Positions 8,492 to 17,145 of a stretch of DNA of 64,000 bases are shown here, one piece after another. This DNA comes from Anaerolineales bacterium. GTDB taxonomy: Bacteria; Chloroflexota; Anaerolineae; 4572-78; J111. Position 1 is the stretch's first letter. Each line of letters begins with the position of its first letter. The notes under the pieces were generated by a model. The model saw only the letters and a list, made by a program, of their open reading frames with translations, was not told where the DNA came from and searched no databases. The stretch lies in the NCBI GenBank assembly GCA_020634935.1, contig JACKAT010000011.1, forward strand, positions 1-64,000, written 5' to 3'. A program made the position numbers and the translations under genes.

Positions 8492-9499
8492 ATGTCAATG
8501 CAGCCAAATCGAATCGCCTTTTTTGGAATCATCGGGTTAGCCATTTTGGTCGTGGTCGGCATGATAGTCGGCACCTTCTTTCTGTTTGGCTCGGTAGGTG
8601 AGGTTTCGCCCTTGCAAACCGAGGTGGACATCGAAGTAGTAGCCGCATCGACCATTTATCCGTGGGTGGAACAAGCCGCGCAGCAGTTCAATCAAGCTAA
8701 TCCCAAAACGCAGGTGACTGTCATCGAAGCCACCGACCTCGTTCCGGAGTCGAAATTTAGAACCGCCGCCGCTCAAATGCCGCCTGCGGCCTGGATTGCC
8801 GAAGCCGGGTTTATGGTCGATTTGGCTAAAACGAAAGGGCTTACCTTTGAAGATGGGCAGTCGGTTGCCGCCACCAGTCTGGTCTGGGGCGCTTATACCG
8901 ATAAACTTGAGCAATTTACCCAAAGTTTTGGCGATCTCAATTGGGACAGTCTGCACGCCAAAGCCACCAGTCCGTCTGGCTTGAAATTGGTTATTGGCTC
9001 ACCCCAGAATACAGCGGAGGGGATTGCGGCCCTGATGTCAGCCACGGCTTTTACGGTAAACGCGGAGACGATTTCCAGCAGCGATGTTAGCAGCGCCAAC
9101 AATTGGCTGACGGACACCTTTGGCGACCGCAATGCTTACGCCCCCCCCACACCGGCCGAATCGTTTGCCTCAGTTCAGGGCCGGACGCTGGGCGATGTTG
9201 GCCTGTTGTCGATGGCCTCCTGGCGCAGCGCCAAATTAGACCAAAACCCTAATTTTACGCTTTTACCGGCTGAACCGGTGGTTACGTTTGATTTCCCGTT
9301 AGCTGTTTGGACCGGCAGTCGAGCCACTCCGGAAACCCAAGCCGCCGCCCGCGCTTTTCGAGATTTTTTATTGGAAAGCAGCCAGCAGTCGCGGCTAGCG
9401 GAGTATGGATTGGAGCCGGCCGCGGGCCAAAGTGGCGTTCAAGCAAACGGCGCCACCATCGATCGGCTGCAAGCCTGGGCCGCTCGAGTGTTGCGCTAA
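8492..9499 (+). CDS. Membrane-anchored solute-binding-like protein
   Basis: A 335-residue protein with an uncleaved-looking N-terminal membrane segment (IAFFGIIGLAILVVVGMIVGTFFLFG) and a periplasmic-binding-like domain: IEVVAASTIYPWVEQAAQQFNQANP at the start, then alternating alpha/beta patterns to residue ~320, as in type 2 extracellular solute-binding proteins. There is no lipobox Cys. Two ATGs (8492, 8498) are possible. No permease or ATPase gene is adjacent. The next gene, 55 bp downstream, carries a similar binding-protein region fused to a von Willebrand A domain, so the pair may act together rather than in classical ABC uptake. Ligand unknown. Confidence 0.7.
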   Translation: MSMQPNRIAFFGIIGLAILVVVGMIVGTFFLFGSVGEVSPLQTEVDIEVVAASTIYPWVEQAAQQFNQANPKTQVTVIEATDLVPESKFRTAAAQMPPAAWIAEAGFMVDLAKTKGLTFEDGQSVAATSLVWGAYTDKLEQFTQSFGDLNWDSLHAKATSPSGLKLVIGSPQNTAEGIAALMSATAFTVNAETISSSDVSSANNWLTDTFGDRNAYAPPTPAESFASVQGRTLGDVGLLSMASWRSAKLDQNPNFTLLPAEPVVTFDFPLAVWTGSRATPETQAAARAFRDFLLESSQQSRLAEYGLEPAAGQSGVQANGATIDRLQAWAARVLR

Positions 9500-9554
9500 A
9501 ATTGTGGGCCTAAAACGAATAAACGACATCTTTCTGAAACCAAGGAGGTAATCT

Positions 9555-11408
9555 GTGTCGAAATTGAAAAGCGTTTTGATGATGTTGCTGCCGCTGGTAT
9601 TGTTATTGGCCTGTGGCGGCATTGGTGGGAGCGATAATAGCGGCTTGCCGCTGAGTGATGCCGAAAATAACGATGTTAAGTGCGCGTCCGGCGCTGTTGA
9701 AATTAATATGCTCTACGCGCCGGAGTCTGAGTTATATCTGGACGGTGAAGTTTACGACGCCCTCAACCGCTTCAATCAGGCTTACATCGACGGCCGTAAT
9801 CCCATTACCGGCGATCCACTGGCCAGTGGGGAACAGCCGATCTGCGTTAAGGGCCAGCCGGCTTCATCGGGCCAGGTGGCTCAAGGTATCATCAATGCGA
9901 TCATCGCCCCCAACAATTCGAATGTAGCTAAACCGACGCTCTTTTCACCTTCGGTGAGCCATTGGTTGGCCCTGGTCAATTTTCAAACCGGCCGCCAAAT
10001 TTTTGATCTGGCCGATAGCCCGCCCACGGCCCTGGCTCCGGTGGTCATGGCGATTTGGGAAAGCCGGCTTAAGGCCATTCAAGAAAAAGAAGGAACCACC
10101 GAAGTAGGCTGGGCCGAACTGCTGCGGGTACTCAACTCGCCCAATGGTTGGGCCGATTACAATATTCCGGGCAACCGCACCACGGTTTACTACGGCCATA
10201 CCGATCCTTTTATCAGTTCTACCGCTCTATCGACCCTGATTGCCGAATTTTATGCCAGCGCCAGAGAAAACAACAGCGACCCCAACTTCCGCCGCCTGAC
10301 TTTGGAACAGGTCAATGACCCTAAGGTGCAGCAAGGGGTGCGCAATATTGAAGAGTTGATCCGCCACTACTCGTCCCGGACGACCGAGTTCAAAGAATAT
10401 ATTGCTCAGGGGCCAAACTATCTGGATTTTGTGGCGCTGGAGGAAAATGACCTGATCTTCATCAACCAGGGCAAAACGATCTACCAGCCGCCGGAAAAAT
10501 TGGTGGCGCTCTATCCTAAAGAGGGTACCTTCTGGCACGAGCATCCCTATGCCATTCCTCAAGCCGATTGGGTAACTGATGAGCAGCGCGCCGCCGCCAA
10601 AGTTTTGACCGAATATATTCGCGGCGAGGAAGTCCAGCAAAAAGTTTTAGAGAGCGGCTTTAGACCGGTTAACCCCAGCGTCTCGGTCGGTTATCCCATT
10701 TCCCCGGAGTTAGGCGTCGATCCGAACCAGCCCACGACCGTCTTGGAAGTGCCTGATCCGGAAGTTGTGGCTCAGGTTCAGTCCAGTTGGCAGTTTGTGA
10801 AAAAGCAAGCTGATGTGTTGTTGGTCATCGATACCTCCGGCTCGATGTCCGGCGATAAAATTGAGCAAGCTAAAGCGGCGGCCAATGTCTTTCTAGACGG
10901 GATGCCGCCGCAAAACCGGGTGGGACTGGTTATTTTCGACAGCCAACCCCAAGTCTATGACTTTAACCTCAACTCCTTTGTCTACGCCGATTCAAACAGC
11001 CAGGAATCGGTTGAACCGCTGGTTTCGTTTGAAGGGGGGCAGTCCAGCGTTCGTACCCAAATTAATGCTTTGGAAGTGGGGGGCGACACTTCGCTGTATG
11101 ATGCCATTGCTCAGTCGATAGCCCTGCTTAAAGGCGCCCGCGACAGCGAAGACGACCGGATTCAATCGATTGTGGTGCTCAGCGACGGTCAGGACACCAG
11201 TAGTTTGACCTCGCTGCAAGAGGTGGTTGAGATTATCAACGCCAACAAAGAAGATCGTAACCCGGTGATTGTCATTCCGGTGGCTTATGGCGGCGACGCC
11301 GATATCAACTCGCTCAACAACATTGCCCGAGCCAGCGCTACTCGTGTTCAATCGGGCGATCCGGAGAATATTCAGCAGGTGCTGGAGTTGATTAGCAGCT
11401 ACTTCTAA
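9555..11408 (+). CDS. Lipoprotein: solute-binding-like region plus VWA domain
   Basis: A 617-residue lipoprotein. The signal ends LLLAC. Residues ~35-390 have a solute-binding-like fold (VEINMLYAPESELYLDGEVYDALNRF; later AAKVLTEYIRGEEVQQKVLESGFRP, typical of the end of such domains). Residues ~420-615 form a von Willebrand factor A domain with the MIDAS residues visible: DTSGSMSG starting at Asp426, the Thr in GGDTSLYD, and Asp in VVLSDGQDTS. The start is GTG with AAGGAGG upstream. It probably binds a metal-dependent partner at the cell surface. Directly downstream of the other binding-like protein and followed by a strong terminator. The domain pairing is seen often in Chloroflexi-type genomes; its role is unknown. 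Confidence 0.85.
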   Translation: MSKLKSVLMMLLPLVLLLACGGIGGSDNSGLPLSDAENNDVKCASGAVEINMLYAPESELYLDGEVYDALNRFNQAYIDGRNPITGDPLASGEQPICVKGQPASSGQVAQGIINAIIAPNNSNVAKPTLFSPSVSHWLALVNFQTGRQIFDLADSPPTALAPVVMAIWESRLKAIQEKEGTTEVGWAELLRVLNSPNGWADYNIPGNRTTVYYGHTDPFISSTALSTLIAEFYASARENNSDPNFRRLTLEQVNDPKVQQGVRNIEELIRHYSSRTTEFKEYIAQGPNYLDFVALEENDLIFINQGKTIYQPPEKLVALYPKEGTFWHEHPYAIPQADWVTDEQRAAAKVLTEYIRGEEVQQKVLESGFRPVNPSVSVGYPISPELGVDPNQPTTVLEVPDPEVVAQVQSSWQFVKKQADVLLVIDTSGSMSGDKIEQAKAAANVFLDGMPPQNRVGLVIFDSQPQVYDFNLNSFVYADSNSQESVEPLVSFEGGQSSVRTQINALEVGGDTSLYDAIAQSIALLKGARDSEDDRIQSIVVLSDGQDTSSLTSLQEVVEIINANKEDRNPVIVIPVAYGGDADINSLNNIARASATRVQSGDPENIQQVLELISSYF

Positions 11409-11436
11409 AATTTTCGTTCTGCCGGAACGAATTAAA

Positions 11437-11475
11437 AAAGAGCGTCAAGAAAATTTACCTTGGCGCTCTTTCTGT
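11437..11475 (+). terminator. Intrinsic terminator after the VWA lipoprotein gene
   Basis: A perfect 13-bp stem, aaagagcgtcaag (11437-11449) with cttggcgctcttt (11459-11471), 9-nt loop, followed by a weak T-rich tail. The A-rich left edge could let it also work for the opposite strand, where the tRNA is transcribed. Confidence 0.8.
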
Positions 11476-11579
11476 CTTTAAAGAGAACATGGGGCCATCC
11501 TGGCCGGTTTATAGGCCAAAATCTGAAGTAAGCAAAAAGCTGATAGCTGACCGCTAAAGGCTGATGGCTAATAAAAAAG

Positions 11580-11651
11580 TACCCCCGCTGCGATTCGAAC
11601 GCAGGCACCCGGCTCCGGAGGCCGGTGCTCTATCCACTGAGCTACGGGGGC
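11580..11651 (-). tRNA. tRNA-Arg (anticodon CCG)
   Basis: On the minus strand the sequence folds as a full cloverleaf: acceptor GCCCCCG with CGGGGGT (one G-U at the end) and discriminator A; D arm GCTC/GAGC; anticodon stem CCGGC/GCCGG with loop CTCCGGA, anticodon CCG; 4-nt variable loop; T arm CTGCG/CGCAG with loop TTCGAAT. It reads CGG arginine codons. CCA is not encoded. The length is 72 nt. No other tRNA is visible in the window. Confidence 0.95.
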
Positions 11652-11773
11652 GCAATACGCTAAATTATATCTCACCCGAAAGCTCCAGGCAAAAACAGTT
11701 CACAGGTCGAAATTGGCAGTTCAAAGGCATCGTGCTACACTGAGCGATTGTATTCCTAAAGGAGGAAATAAGC

Positions 11774-12520
11774 TTGTTACTTCAAAAATCTGGCCGAATT
11801 TGGCCGTTGATGAGCGCCTTGCTTCTGGTGGTTGGTATGGGCTGCTCCCTTTTGGCTCGATTGCCAATAGGCCGTGAAACTAAAATCGAGCCGACTCGAA
11901 CTCCACTGCCTACCTTTACAGCTACGGCGGTAGCCCAAGTCCCGGTTTCCATTTTGCCGACTCCTACCGCTTTTCCCACTGAAACGCCGACTCCGGCGCC
12001 ACTTCCGACCGAACCACCGCCGCCGCCCGAACCGGCGGCGGTGGAACCCACGGAAGAACCTCCCACCTCTGAACCCGCGCCGACCGATCCCCCACCGCCA
12101 CCCGTGCCGCAATCCCAACCGGAGCCGACCGAAGCGCCGCCCCCAACCGAGCCACCGCCGCCGTCCGAACCCAGTGTGGGAGCTAACGGCGTTATCGGTA
12201 AAATTGAATTTCGAGATGGGCGCGACACTTACAGCGTCGGTGAGAAGATCTTTGTTAAAATCGAAGCCAAGCTGCCGGGAGAGAAGGGGCAGAAACCGTT
12301 TGGTGTTTTAGGCTTAACCGCCAGCACCGGCGCGTTTCAAACCAGTTGGAGCAGCGGCACCATCGACGGCGTTTTTCGCCACGAAGACGGGCTGGCCCTA
12401 AACGCCCCGGGCAATCATAAAATCTGGCTGTCGATTTGTTTCTCGGCGCTTGAAGTCTGCCAGGGCCCTGATGGTAACTGGGAACGGTTTGAACCCGGTT
12501 TAGATGTTATTGTTCAGTAA
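11774..12520 (+). CDS. Pro/Thr-linker lipoprotein upstream of ppk2
   Basis: A 248-residue predicted lipoprotein: hydrophobic N-terminus ending VGMGC, then a ~100-residue Pro/Thr/Glu linker (PTETPTPAP, PPPPEP), then a C-terminal domain of ~110 residues (IGKIEFRDGRDTYSVGEKIFVKIEAKLPG) that looks like a beta-sandwich of unknown family. The start is TTG 11774, supported by AAGGAGGAAAT about ten bases upstream; ATG 11810 would cut the signal peptide. Only 17 bp separate it from the PPK2 gene, so the two are likely in one operon, although a link in function is not evident. The architecture matches the three proteins at the left end of the window. Confidence 0.75.
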   Translation: MLLQKSGRIWPLMSALLLVVGMGCSLLARLPIGRETKIEPTRTPLPTFTATAVAQVPVSILPTPTAFPTETPTPAPLPTEPPPPPEPAAVEPTEEPPTSEPAPTDPPPPPVPQSQPEPTEAPPPTEPPPPSEPSVGANGVIGKIEFRDGRDTYSVGEKIFVKIEAKLPGEKGQKPFGVLGLTASTGAFQTSWSSGTIDGVFRHEDGLALNAPGNHKIWLSICFSALEVCQGPDGNWERFEPGLDVIVQ

Positions 12521-12537
12521 ATCTTAAGGAGGCAACG

Positions 12538-13338
12538 ATGCCGATGGTAACGGTTAAACCCGGCCAAAAAATCAATCTCAGCAAAATTAACCCCAATGAC
12601 ACGGGCAAAATCAAAAATAAAAACGAGGCCAAAACGCTGCTGGCTCAAAATATCGAGCGCATGGCCGAGCTGCAAAATATCCTCTACGCCCAGAACCACC
12701 ATGCTTTGCTGATCGTACTACAGGCTATGGACGCCGGCGGTAAAGACGGCACAATTCGGAGTATTATGAGCGGCGTCAATCCGCAGGGGGTCCAAGTTAC
12801 CAGCTTCAAAAAACCGACGGAAGAAGAATTATCGCACGATTTTTTGTGGCGGATTCACCGGGCTGTTCCGGCCCGGGGCATGATCGGCATTTTCAACCGG
12901 TCGCACTACGAAGATGTGTTGGTGGTCCGGGTTCACAATCTGGTGCCTGAGGCCGTGTGGCAGCAGCGCTATGAGCATATCAACAATTTCGAGCGGCTCT
13001 TAGTCGATAGCCGCGTCACGGTATTAAAGTTTTATCTGCACATCTCCAAAGACGAGCAAAAAGAACGGTTTTTGGCTCGTCTGGAGCAGCCGCATAAGCT
13101 CTGGAAGTTTAATCCGGGTGATCTGGCTGAGCGTGCCCTGTGGGATGACTATATGGCCGCATTTGAAACCGCTTTTGAGAAATGCAGTCCGGCGGTGGCT
13201 CCGTGGCACATTGTGCCGTCAAATAAAAAATGGTATCGTAATCTGGTGATCTCGCAGAAAATAGTGGAAACGCTTGAAGGATTAAAGCTAGAATACCCTG
13301 CGCCATATGAAGGTCTGGATAAGATCGTCATCGACTAG
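12538..13338 (+). CDS. ppk2: Polyphosphate kinase 2 family protein
   Basis: A 266-residue cytosolic enzyme of the PPK2 family, which transfers phosphate between polyphosphate and nucleotides. The P-loop-like Walker A is AMDAGGKDGTIR (residues ~63-74), the Walker B-like segment is IGIFNRSHYEDVLVVRVH, and the lid arginines lie in FLWRIHRAVPARG. The single-domain length of about 270 residues fits class I or III PPK2 proteins; the overall pattern looks most like the class III type that phosphorylates both AMP and ADP, but I cannot settle substrate preference by eye. It is translated from ATG 12538 with AAGGAGG just upstream, in an operon with a lipoprotein gene. Confidence 0.9.
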   Translation: MPMVTVKPGQKINLSKINPNDTGKIKNKNEAKTLLAQNIERMAELQNILYAQNHHALLIVLQAMDAGGKDGTIRSIMSGVNPQGVQVTSFKKPTEEELSHDFLWRIHRAVPARGMIGIFNRSHYEDVLVVRVHNLVPEAVWQQRYEHINNFERLLVDSRVTVLKFYLHISKDEQKERFLARLEQPHKLWKFNPGDLAERALWDDYMAAFETAFEKCSPAVAPWHIVPSNKKWYRNLVISQKIVETLEGLKLEYPAPYEGLDKIVID

Positions 13339-13445
13339 CCGGGACGTGTTTGACGTTCTCGATGACATTGTCAATCGATCGATTGCATGATACCATAAAG
13401 CAGACCTTAAATTTGCAAACCACTTTTCTACCTCTGGGAGGGACC

Positions 13446-14018
13446 ATGCAGCGTGAAGAAGCTCTTGAGAAAATCGCCTGGTATCAATTAAAACACCTTA
13501 CCCGCGATGAGGCTACCGAACTTATCCTGGAATTTTTTAATGAACCGCTTAAGCCCAGTTTGCGGCAAAAGTTGAACCTAACCGCGGTTCTGCAATGGGA
13601 AACACACCAACCCCCGGCCGATCTGCAGCCCGGTAACCCCATTTATCGACCGATTTTATTGGAAAAAATGAAGCAGCCCTTTCGGGGAGCAACCAACGAC
13701 TATTTGGTCAAATATCTTAATGAGAGCCTTGACCTTGAGGTTGAGCAAGTGACAGGCGACCTGCCTACCTGGCTGCCGTGTCCGGTTTGTCGCTATCGGA
13801 CGTTTGCTGTGGTGGGCGATTGGGATACATGTCCGGTTTGTGGTTGGGTCAGTGATCCCGTTCAAGAAGCCATTCATGATGATCCAACGGGAGCCAACGG
13901 TGTGAGCCTAAACCAGGCCAGGCAAAACTACGAGGAATTCGAGGCGATTACCCAGGAGAAGCTAGAAGAGTTAGACCCTGAGGCTAAAGCCAAATATCCA
14001 AAAGCCACCGAAGTATAG
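13446..14018 (+). CDS. CPCC-type cysteine-rich protein
   Basis: A 190-residue cytosolic protein. The C-terminal half carries a zinc-ribbon-like pair CPVCRYRTF and CPVCGWVSDPVQ followed by DDPTGANGVSLNQARQNYEEF, the signature of the Cys-rich CPCC family. The N-terminal half (REEALEKIAWYQLKHLTRDEATELI) is helical and acidic. ATG 13446 is chosen because GGGAGGG sits six to twelve bases upstream; an in-frame start at 13350 would add 32 residues without support. CPCC proteins are widespread and uncharacterised; this one has an unusual N-terminal helical extension. No operon partner is apparent. Confidence 0.75.
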   Translation: MQREEALEKIAWYQLKHLTRDEATELILEFFNEPLKPSLRQKLNLTAVLQWETHQPPADLQPGNPIYRPILLEKMKQPFRGATNDYLVKYLNESLDLEVEQVTGDLPTWLPCPVCRYRTFAVVGDWDTCPVCGWVSDPVQEAIHDDPTGANGVSLNQARQNYEEFEAITQEKLEELDPEAKAKYPKATEV

Positions 14019-14092
14019 CAAAAACATTTGCCCACTCAGGTGAGTCAAATAGATAGCCTCTAGCTAACGACTTAATTGAGGTAGCGCTGCGC

Positions 14093-14275
14093 TTAGTTCC
14101 CGGCGCGTTCGGCTAAAATGGCTAAAAGAGCCACCAACCCACCACCCAAGAGTAGATAAGCGCTAATTACGATTACCACCGCCAATGTCAGAAGAGTTCG
14201 CTTGATCGAGCGAGGCCACGTATAAAGTGGGGGTAAAGAGGATGATGAAAAGCGAAAGATTGCTGGAATTTGCAT
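14093..14275 (-). CDS. Small single-pass membrane protein
   Basis: A 60-residue protein with a basic segment (TWPRSIKR) followed by one hydrophobic helix (LLTLAVVIVISAYLLLGGGLVALLAIL) and a short tail. The start ATG 14275 has GAGAGGA upstream and a near-consensus promoter lies at 14391-14419, which argues for a genuine gene despite its size. Not recognised; similar-looking small membrane peptides can be toxins, stress proteins or enzyme-complex subunits, but nothing here decides between these. Confidence 0.55.
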   Translation of the reverse strand: MQIPAIFRFSSSSLPPLYTWPRSIKRTLLTLAVVIVISAYLLLGGGLVALLAILAERAGN

Positions 14276-14691
14276 CAAAATAATCCTCTCTGCGTTGAGC
14301 TCCGGTTTAATTTTTTACTAACTATTGGATTAAGAAGCTAATCAAGATTAGCTGTACAACTATGGCAGACTTGAGGTAAGTTTCAGGTTAATTATAGCAC
14401 GAAAAATTCGGTTTGTGAAGATGGAATTTGACAATTCTTTGCTTTTGTATCTTGAGTAAACCTTAAATTATTGAATATTCAAGCTCTAGAGCGGTTGTCT
14501 ACTTGAATTAACCCCACTGCCTTGGACTAGATACGCCCATTTGTTAATTTAGACCAAAAAATTTACCTCTAGTTAACTCATCAGGTGTCGTAAGATCAAC
14601 GACGATGAATCCTTTTGTGTTACATCTATCAAAAATTTCACAAGAATATCAAAAATGTGGTTAAGTTCGGTCCAAGCGCCGCTAACGGCAG
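14276..14691. other. Intergenic region between the small membrane protein and hypF
   Basis: An AT-rich 416-bp divergent gap. It holds the minus-strand promoter at 14391-14419. I found no clear plus-strand promoter for hypF, no terminator and no repeat. Confidence 0.5.
14391..14419 (-). promoter_or_regulatory. Promoter of the small membrane protein gene
   Basis: On the minus strand: TTCACA (14419-14414), 17-bp spacer, TATAAT (14396-14391). It matches 11 of 12 consensus sigma70 positions. Predicted start near 14384, about 110 bases before the ATG. Confidence 0.65.
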
Positions 14692-17145
14692 GTGGATCGG
14701 CTTAAACGGTTCGAACGGAGAGCGAAGACATTGGACACGACGCATCACGATGCAGTCAACTTATCCGGCCCCACTGTCCGCCAGCGGGTTATTGTCCAAG
14801 GTGTCGTTCAGGGGGTCGGGTTTCGACCGTTTGTGTATGGTTTAGCTTTGCAGTTGGGCTTGGTTGGCTTTGTTGGCAATAACAGCGCCGGCGTATTTAT
14901 CGAGGTCGAGGGCGATCCCGTCCTTGTGGACCAATTTCGGCAGCGCCTGGTCGATGACGCTCCCCCGCTGGCTCATATCGACTCGCTGGCTGTCGAGACG
15001 CTCACTCCGCTCGGTGATGACCGCTTTGTCATCGTCCACAGTCAGGCTCAAGCCGGTGAAAACACCCTCATTTCACCCGATCTGGTCACTTGCGACGACT
15101 GCCTGCGGGAGTTATTCGACCCGCACAACCGGCGCTTTCGTTATCCCTTCATTAACTGCACCAACTGCGGGCCTCGCTTTACAATCATTAAAGATATCCC
15201 CTATGATCGACCTCTAACCACGATGGCTGATTTTCCGATGTGTCCTGACTGTCAGGCCGAGTACGATAACCCACTTGATCGACGTTTTCACGCGCAGCCT
15301 AACGCCTGTCCGGTCTGTGGTCCCCACGTTGAATTTCAATGGTCGGCCTTAGAGTCTCAAGCGCAGAAATTCAATAATAGCGATTCACAAGTAGGCGATC
15401 CCATCCGGGCCGCCCAGGCTGTTTTAACCCAGGGTGGCCTTGTGGCGGTCAAAGGCTTAGGCGGCTTCCATTTAGCCTGTGACGCAACCCACGATCAGGC
15501 GCTTCAAATACTGCGGCAGCGCAAAGGGCGCGTCGATAAACCCTTTGCGGTGATGGCTCTTGATATTCCGGCTGTGACCCAGTTCGCCGAAGTGACCGAT
15601 CAAGAAGCCGCCCTCTTGACCAGTCGCCAGCGCCCCATTGTTCTGCTCAAAAAACGTCCCGACTGTTTCCTATCTAATCTCGTCGCGCCGGGTAACGACT
15701 ACATCGGCGTGATGCTGCCCTATACCCCTCTGCACTATTTGTTGCTAACCCGACAATCTACCCCCAACTCCGAAAAAACAAATCTCCAATCTCCAATCTC
15801 CAATGACCCATTCGCCAATCTCCAATTTCCATTCTCCATTCTCGTCATGACTTCCGGCAACTACTCCAACGAGCCGATTGTCAAAGACAACGACGAGGCT
15901 CTGGATCGACTCGCGCCGCTGGTCGATGCCTTTCTGCTGCACAATCGCGCTATCTACGCCCACTGCGATGATTCGGTCATCCGTGTTTTTGAAGGCCGCG
16001 AACTGCCGGTGCGGCGCTCGCGGGGGTATGCGCCATTTCCGGTCAAGCTGCCGGCGGCTGTCCCCGCGATTCTGGCCGTGGGGGGAGAGCTAAAAAGCAC
16101 CTTTTGTTTAACCAAAGGCCAGTTCGCCTTTATGAGCCAGCATATCGGCGATATGGAAAATTGGGAAACTTGGCAGGCGTTTGAAAAATCGGCGGCTCAC
16201 TTAAAAGCCTTGTTTCGCGTTGAACCGGAAATCATCGCTTATGATTTGCACCCCGGCTACTTGTCAACCAAATGGGCCACAACGCAGCCCTCTAACATCC
16301 AGCTTGTGCCGGTCCAGCACCACCACGCTCATATTGCGGCCGTCATGGCCGAGCACGGCCTCGATGGGCAGCAGCCGGTGATCGGTTTTAGTTTCGATGG
16401 AACTGGCTATGGCTTAGACCAGGCCATCTGGGGCGGCGAACTATTGGTGGCCGATTACAAAACATTCCGGCGAGCAGCGCACCTCAAATATGTGCCGCTG
16501 CCCGGCGGTGATGCCTCCATTAAGCGCCCTTACCGGCTGGCTCTGGCCTATTTGTGGGCCGCCGGGATCGATTGGGATGAGAGCCTGCCGCCGGTGGCGG
16601 CCTGTCCGGACGTCGAGCGGCGTGTGGTGAGACAGCAGCTAGAGAAAGGCTTCAATACCGTCCCCACCAGCAGCATGGGCCGGCTTTTCGATGCCATCGC
16701 GGCTCTGGCGGGTGGTCGTCAAATCGTGACTTACGAGGCTCAAGCCGCCATCGAGTTCGAAGCCATCGCCGCGCCGGATGGCGATGAGGTGTATGAATTT
16801 GCGCTGCGAGACAACGGTGACGCGCCCATCGAGATTGACGCCGGACCGGTGGTTCGAGCCGTGGTGGCCGATCTGCGGGCTGGCGTCGAGCCGCCGGTGA
16901 TCGCGGCCAAATTTCACAACGGTGTGGCTGAACTCCTCTTGCACCTCAGCCTGCGCCTGAGGCGTGAAACGGGGCTGAATCGAGTTGCGTTAAGCGGGGG
17001 GGTGTTTCAGAACGTAACCCTCTTGGAAGCAGCGGTCAAAAGGCTCAAAATGAACCATTTCGACGTTTTCACCCACCGCCAAGTCCCGCCTAATGATGGC
17101 GGTCTGGCTCTCGGCCAGGCCATCATCGCCGCCGCCGCCGTTTGA
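14692..17145 (+). CDS. hypF: Carbamoyltransferase HypF
   Basis: An 817-residue [NiFe]-hydrogenase maturation factor; the family makes thiocarbamate on HypE from carbamoyl phosphate as precursor of the active-site cyanide. Domains in order: acylphosphatase (VQGVVQGVGFRPFVYG), two zinc fingers (CDDCLRELF..INCTNCGPRF and CPDCQAEY..ACPVCGPH), YrdC-like domain (VAVKGLGGFHLACDA), and the C-terminal Kae1-like domain (VQHHHAHIAAVMAEH, GVFQNVTLLE). Start uncertain: GTG 14692 or TTG 14731 (after GGAG). Residues ~355-385 are encoded by short tandem repeats that look inserted (see finding). No other hyp or hydrogenase gene is in the window. Confidence 0.93.
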   Translation: MDRLKRFERRAKTLDTTHHDAVNLSGPTVRQRVIVQGVVQGVGFRPFVYGLALQLGLVGFVGNNSAGVFIEVEGDPVLVDQFRQRLVDDAPPLAHIDSLAVETLTPLGDDRFVIVHSQAQAGENTLISPDLVTCDDCLRELFDPHNRRFRYPFINCTNCGPRFTIIKDIPYDRPLTTMADFPMCPDCQAEYDNPLDRRFHAQPNACPVCGPHVEFQWSALESQAQKFNNSDSQVGDPIRAAQAVLTQGGLVAVKGLGGFHLACDATHDQALQILRQRKGRVDKPFAVMALDIPAVTQFAEVTDQEAALLTSRQRPIVLLKKRPDCFLSNLVAPGNDYIGVMLPYTPLHYLLLTRQSTPNSEKTNLQSPISNDPFANLQFPFSILVMTSGNYSNEPIVKDNDEALDRLAPLVDAFLLHNRAIYAHCDDSVIRVFEGRELPVRRSRGYAPFPVKLPAAVPAILAVGGELKSTFCLTKGQFAFMSQHIGDMENWETWQAFEKSAAHLKALFRVEPEIIAYDLHPGYLSTKWATTQPSNIQLVPVQHHHAHIAAVMAEHGLDGQQPVIGFSFDGTGYGLDQAIWGGELLVADYKTFRRAAHLKYVPLPGGDASIKRPYRLALAYLWAAGIDWDESLPPVAACPDVERRVVRQQLEKGFNTVPTSSMGRLFDAIAALAGGRQIVTYEAQAAIEFEAIAAPDGDEVYEFALRDNGDAPIEIDAGPVVRAVVADLRAGVEPPVIAAKFHNGVAELLLHLSLRLRRETGLNRVALSGGVFQNVTLLEAAVKRLKMNHFDVFTHRQVPPNDGGLALGQAIIAAAAV
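15781..15842. repeat. Short CT/CCAAT-type tandem repeat inside hypF
   Basis: Several near-copies of a 7-bp unit (aatctcc, with variants such as aatttcc and attctcc) lie in frame within the YrdC domain of HypF. The same kind of microrepeat appears in intergenic DNA at 17200-17222 (taatggg units). The frame is kept. Confidence 0.7.
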
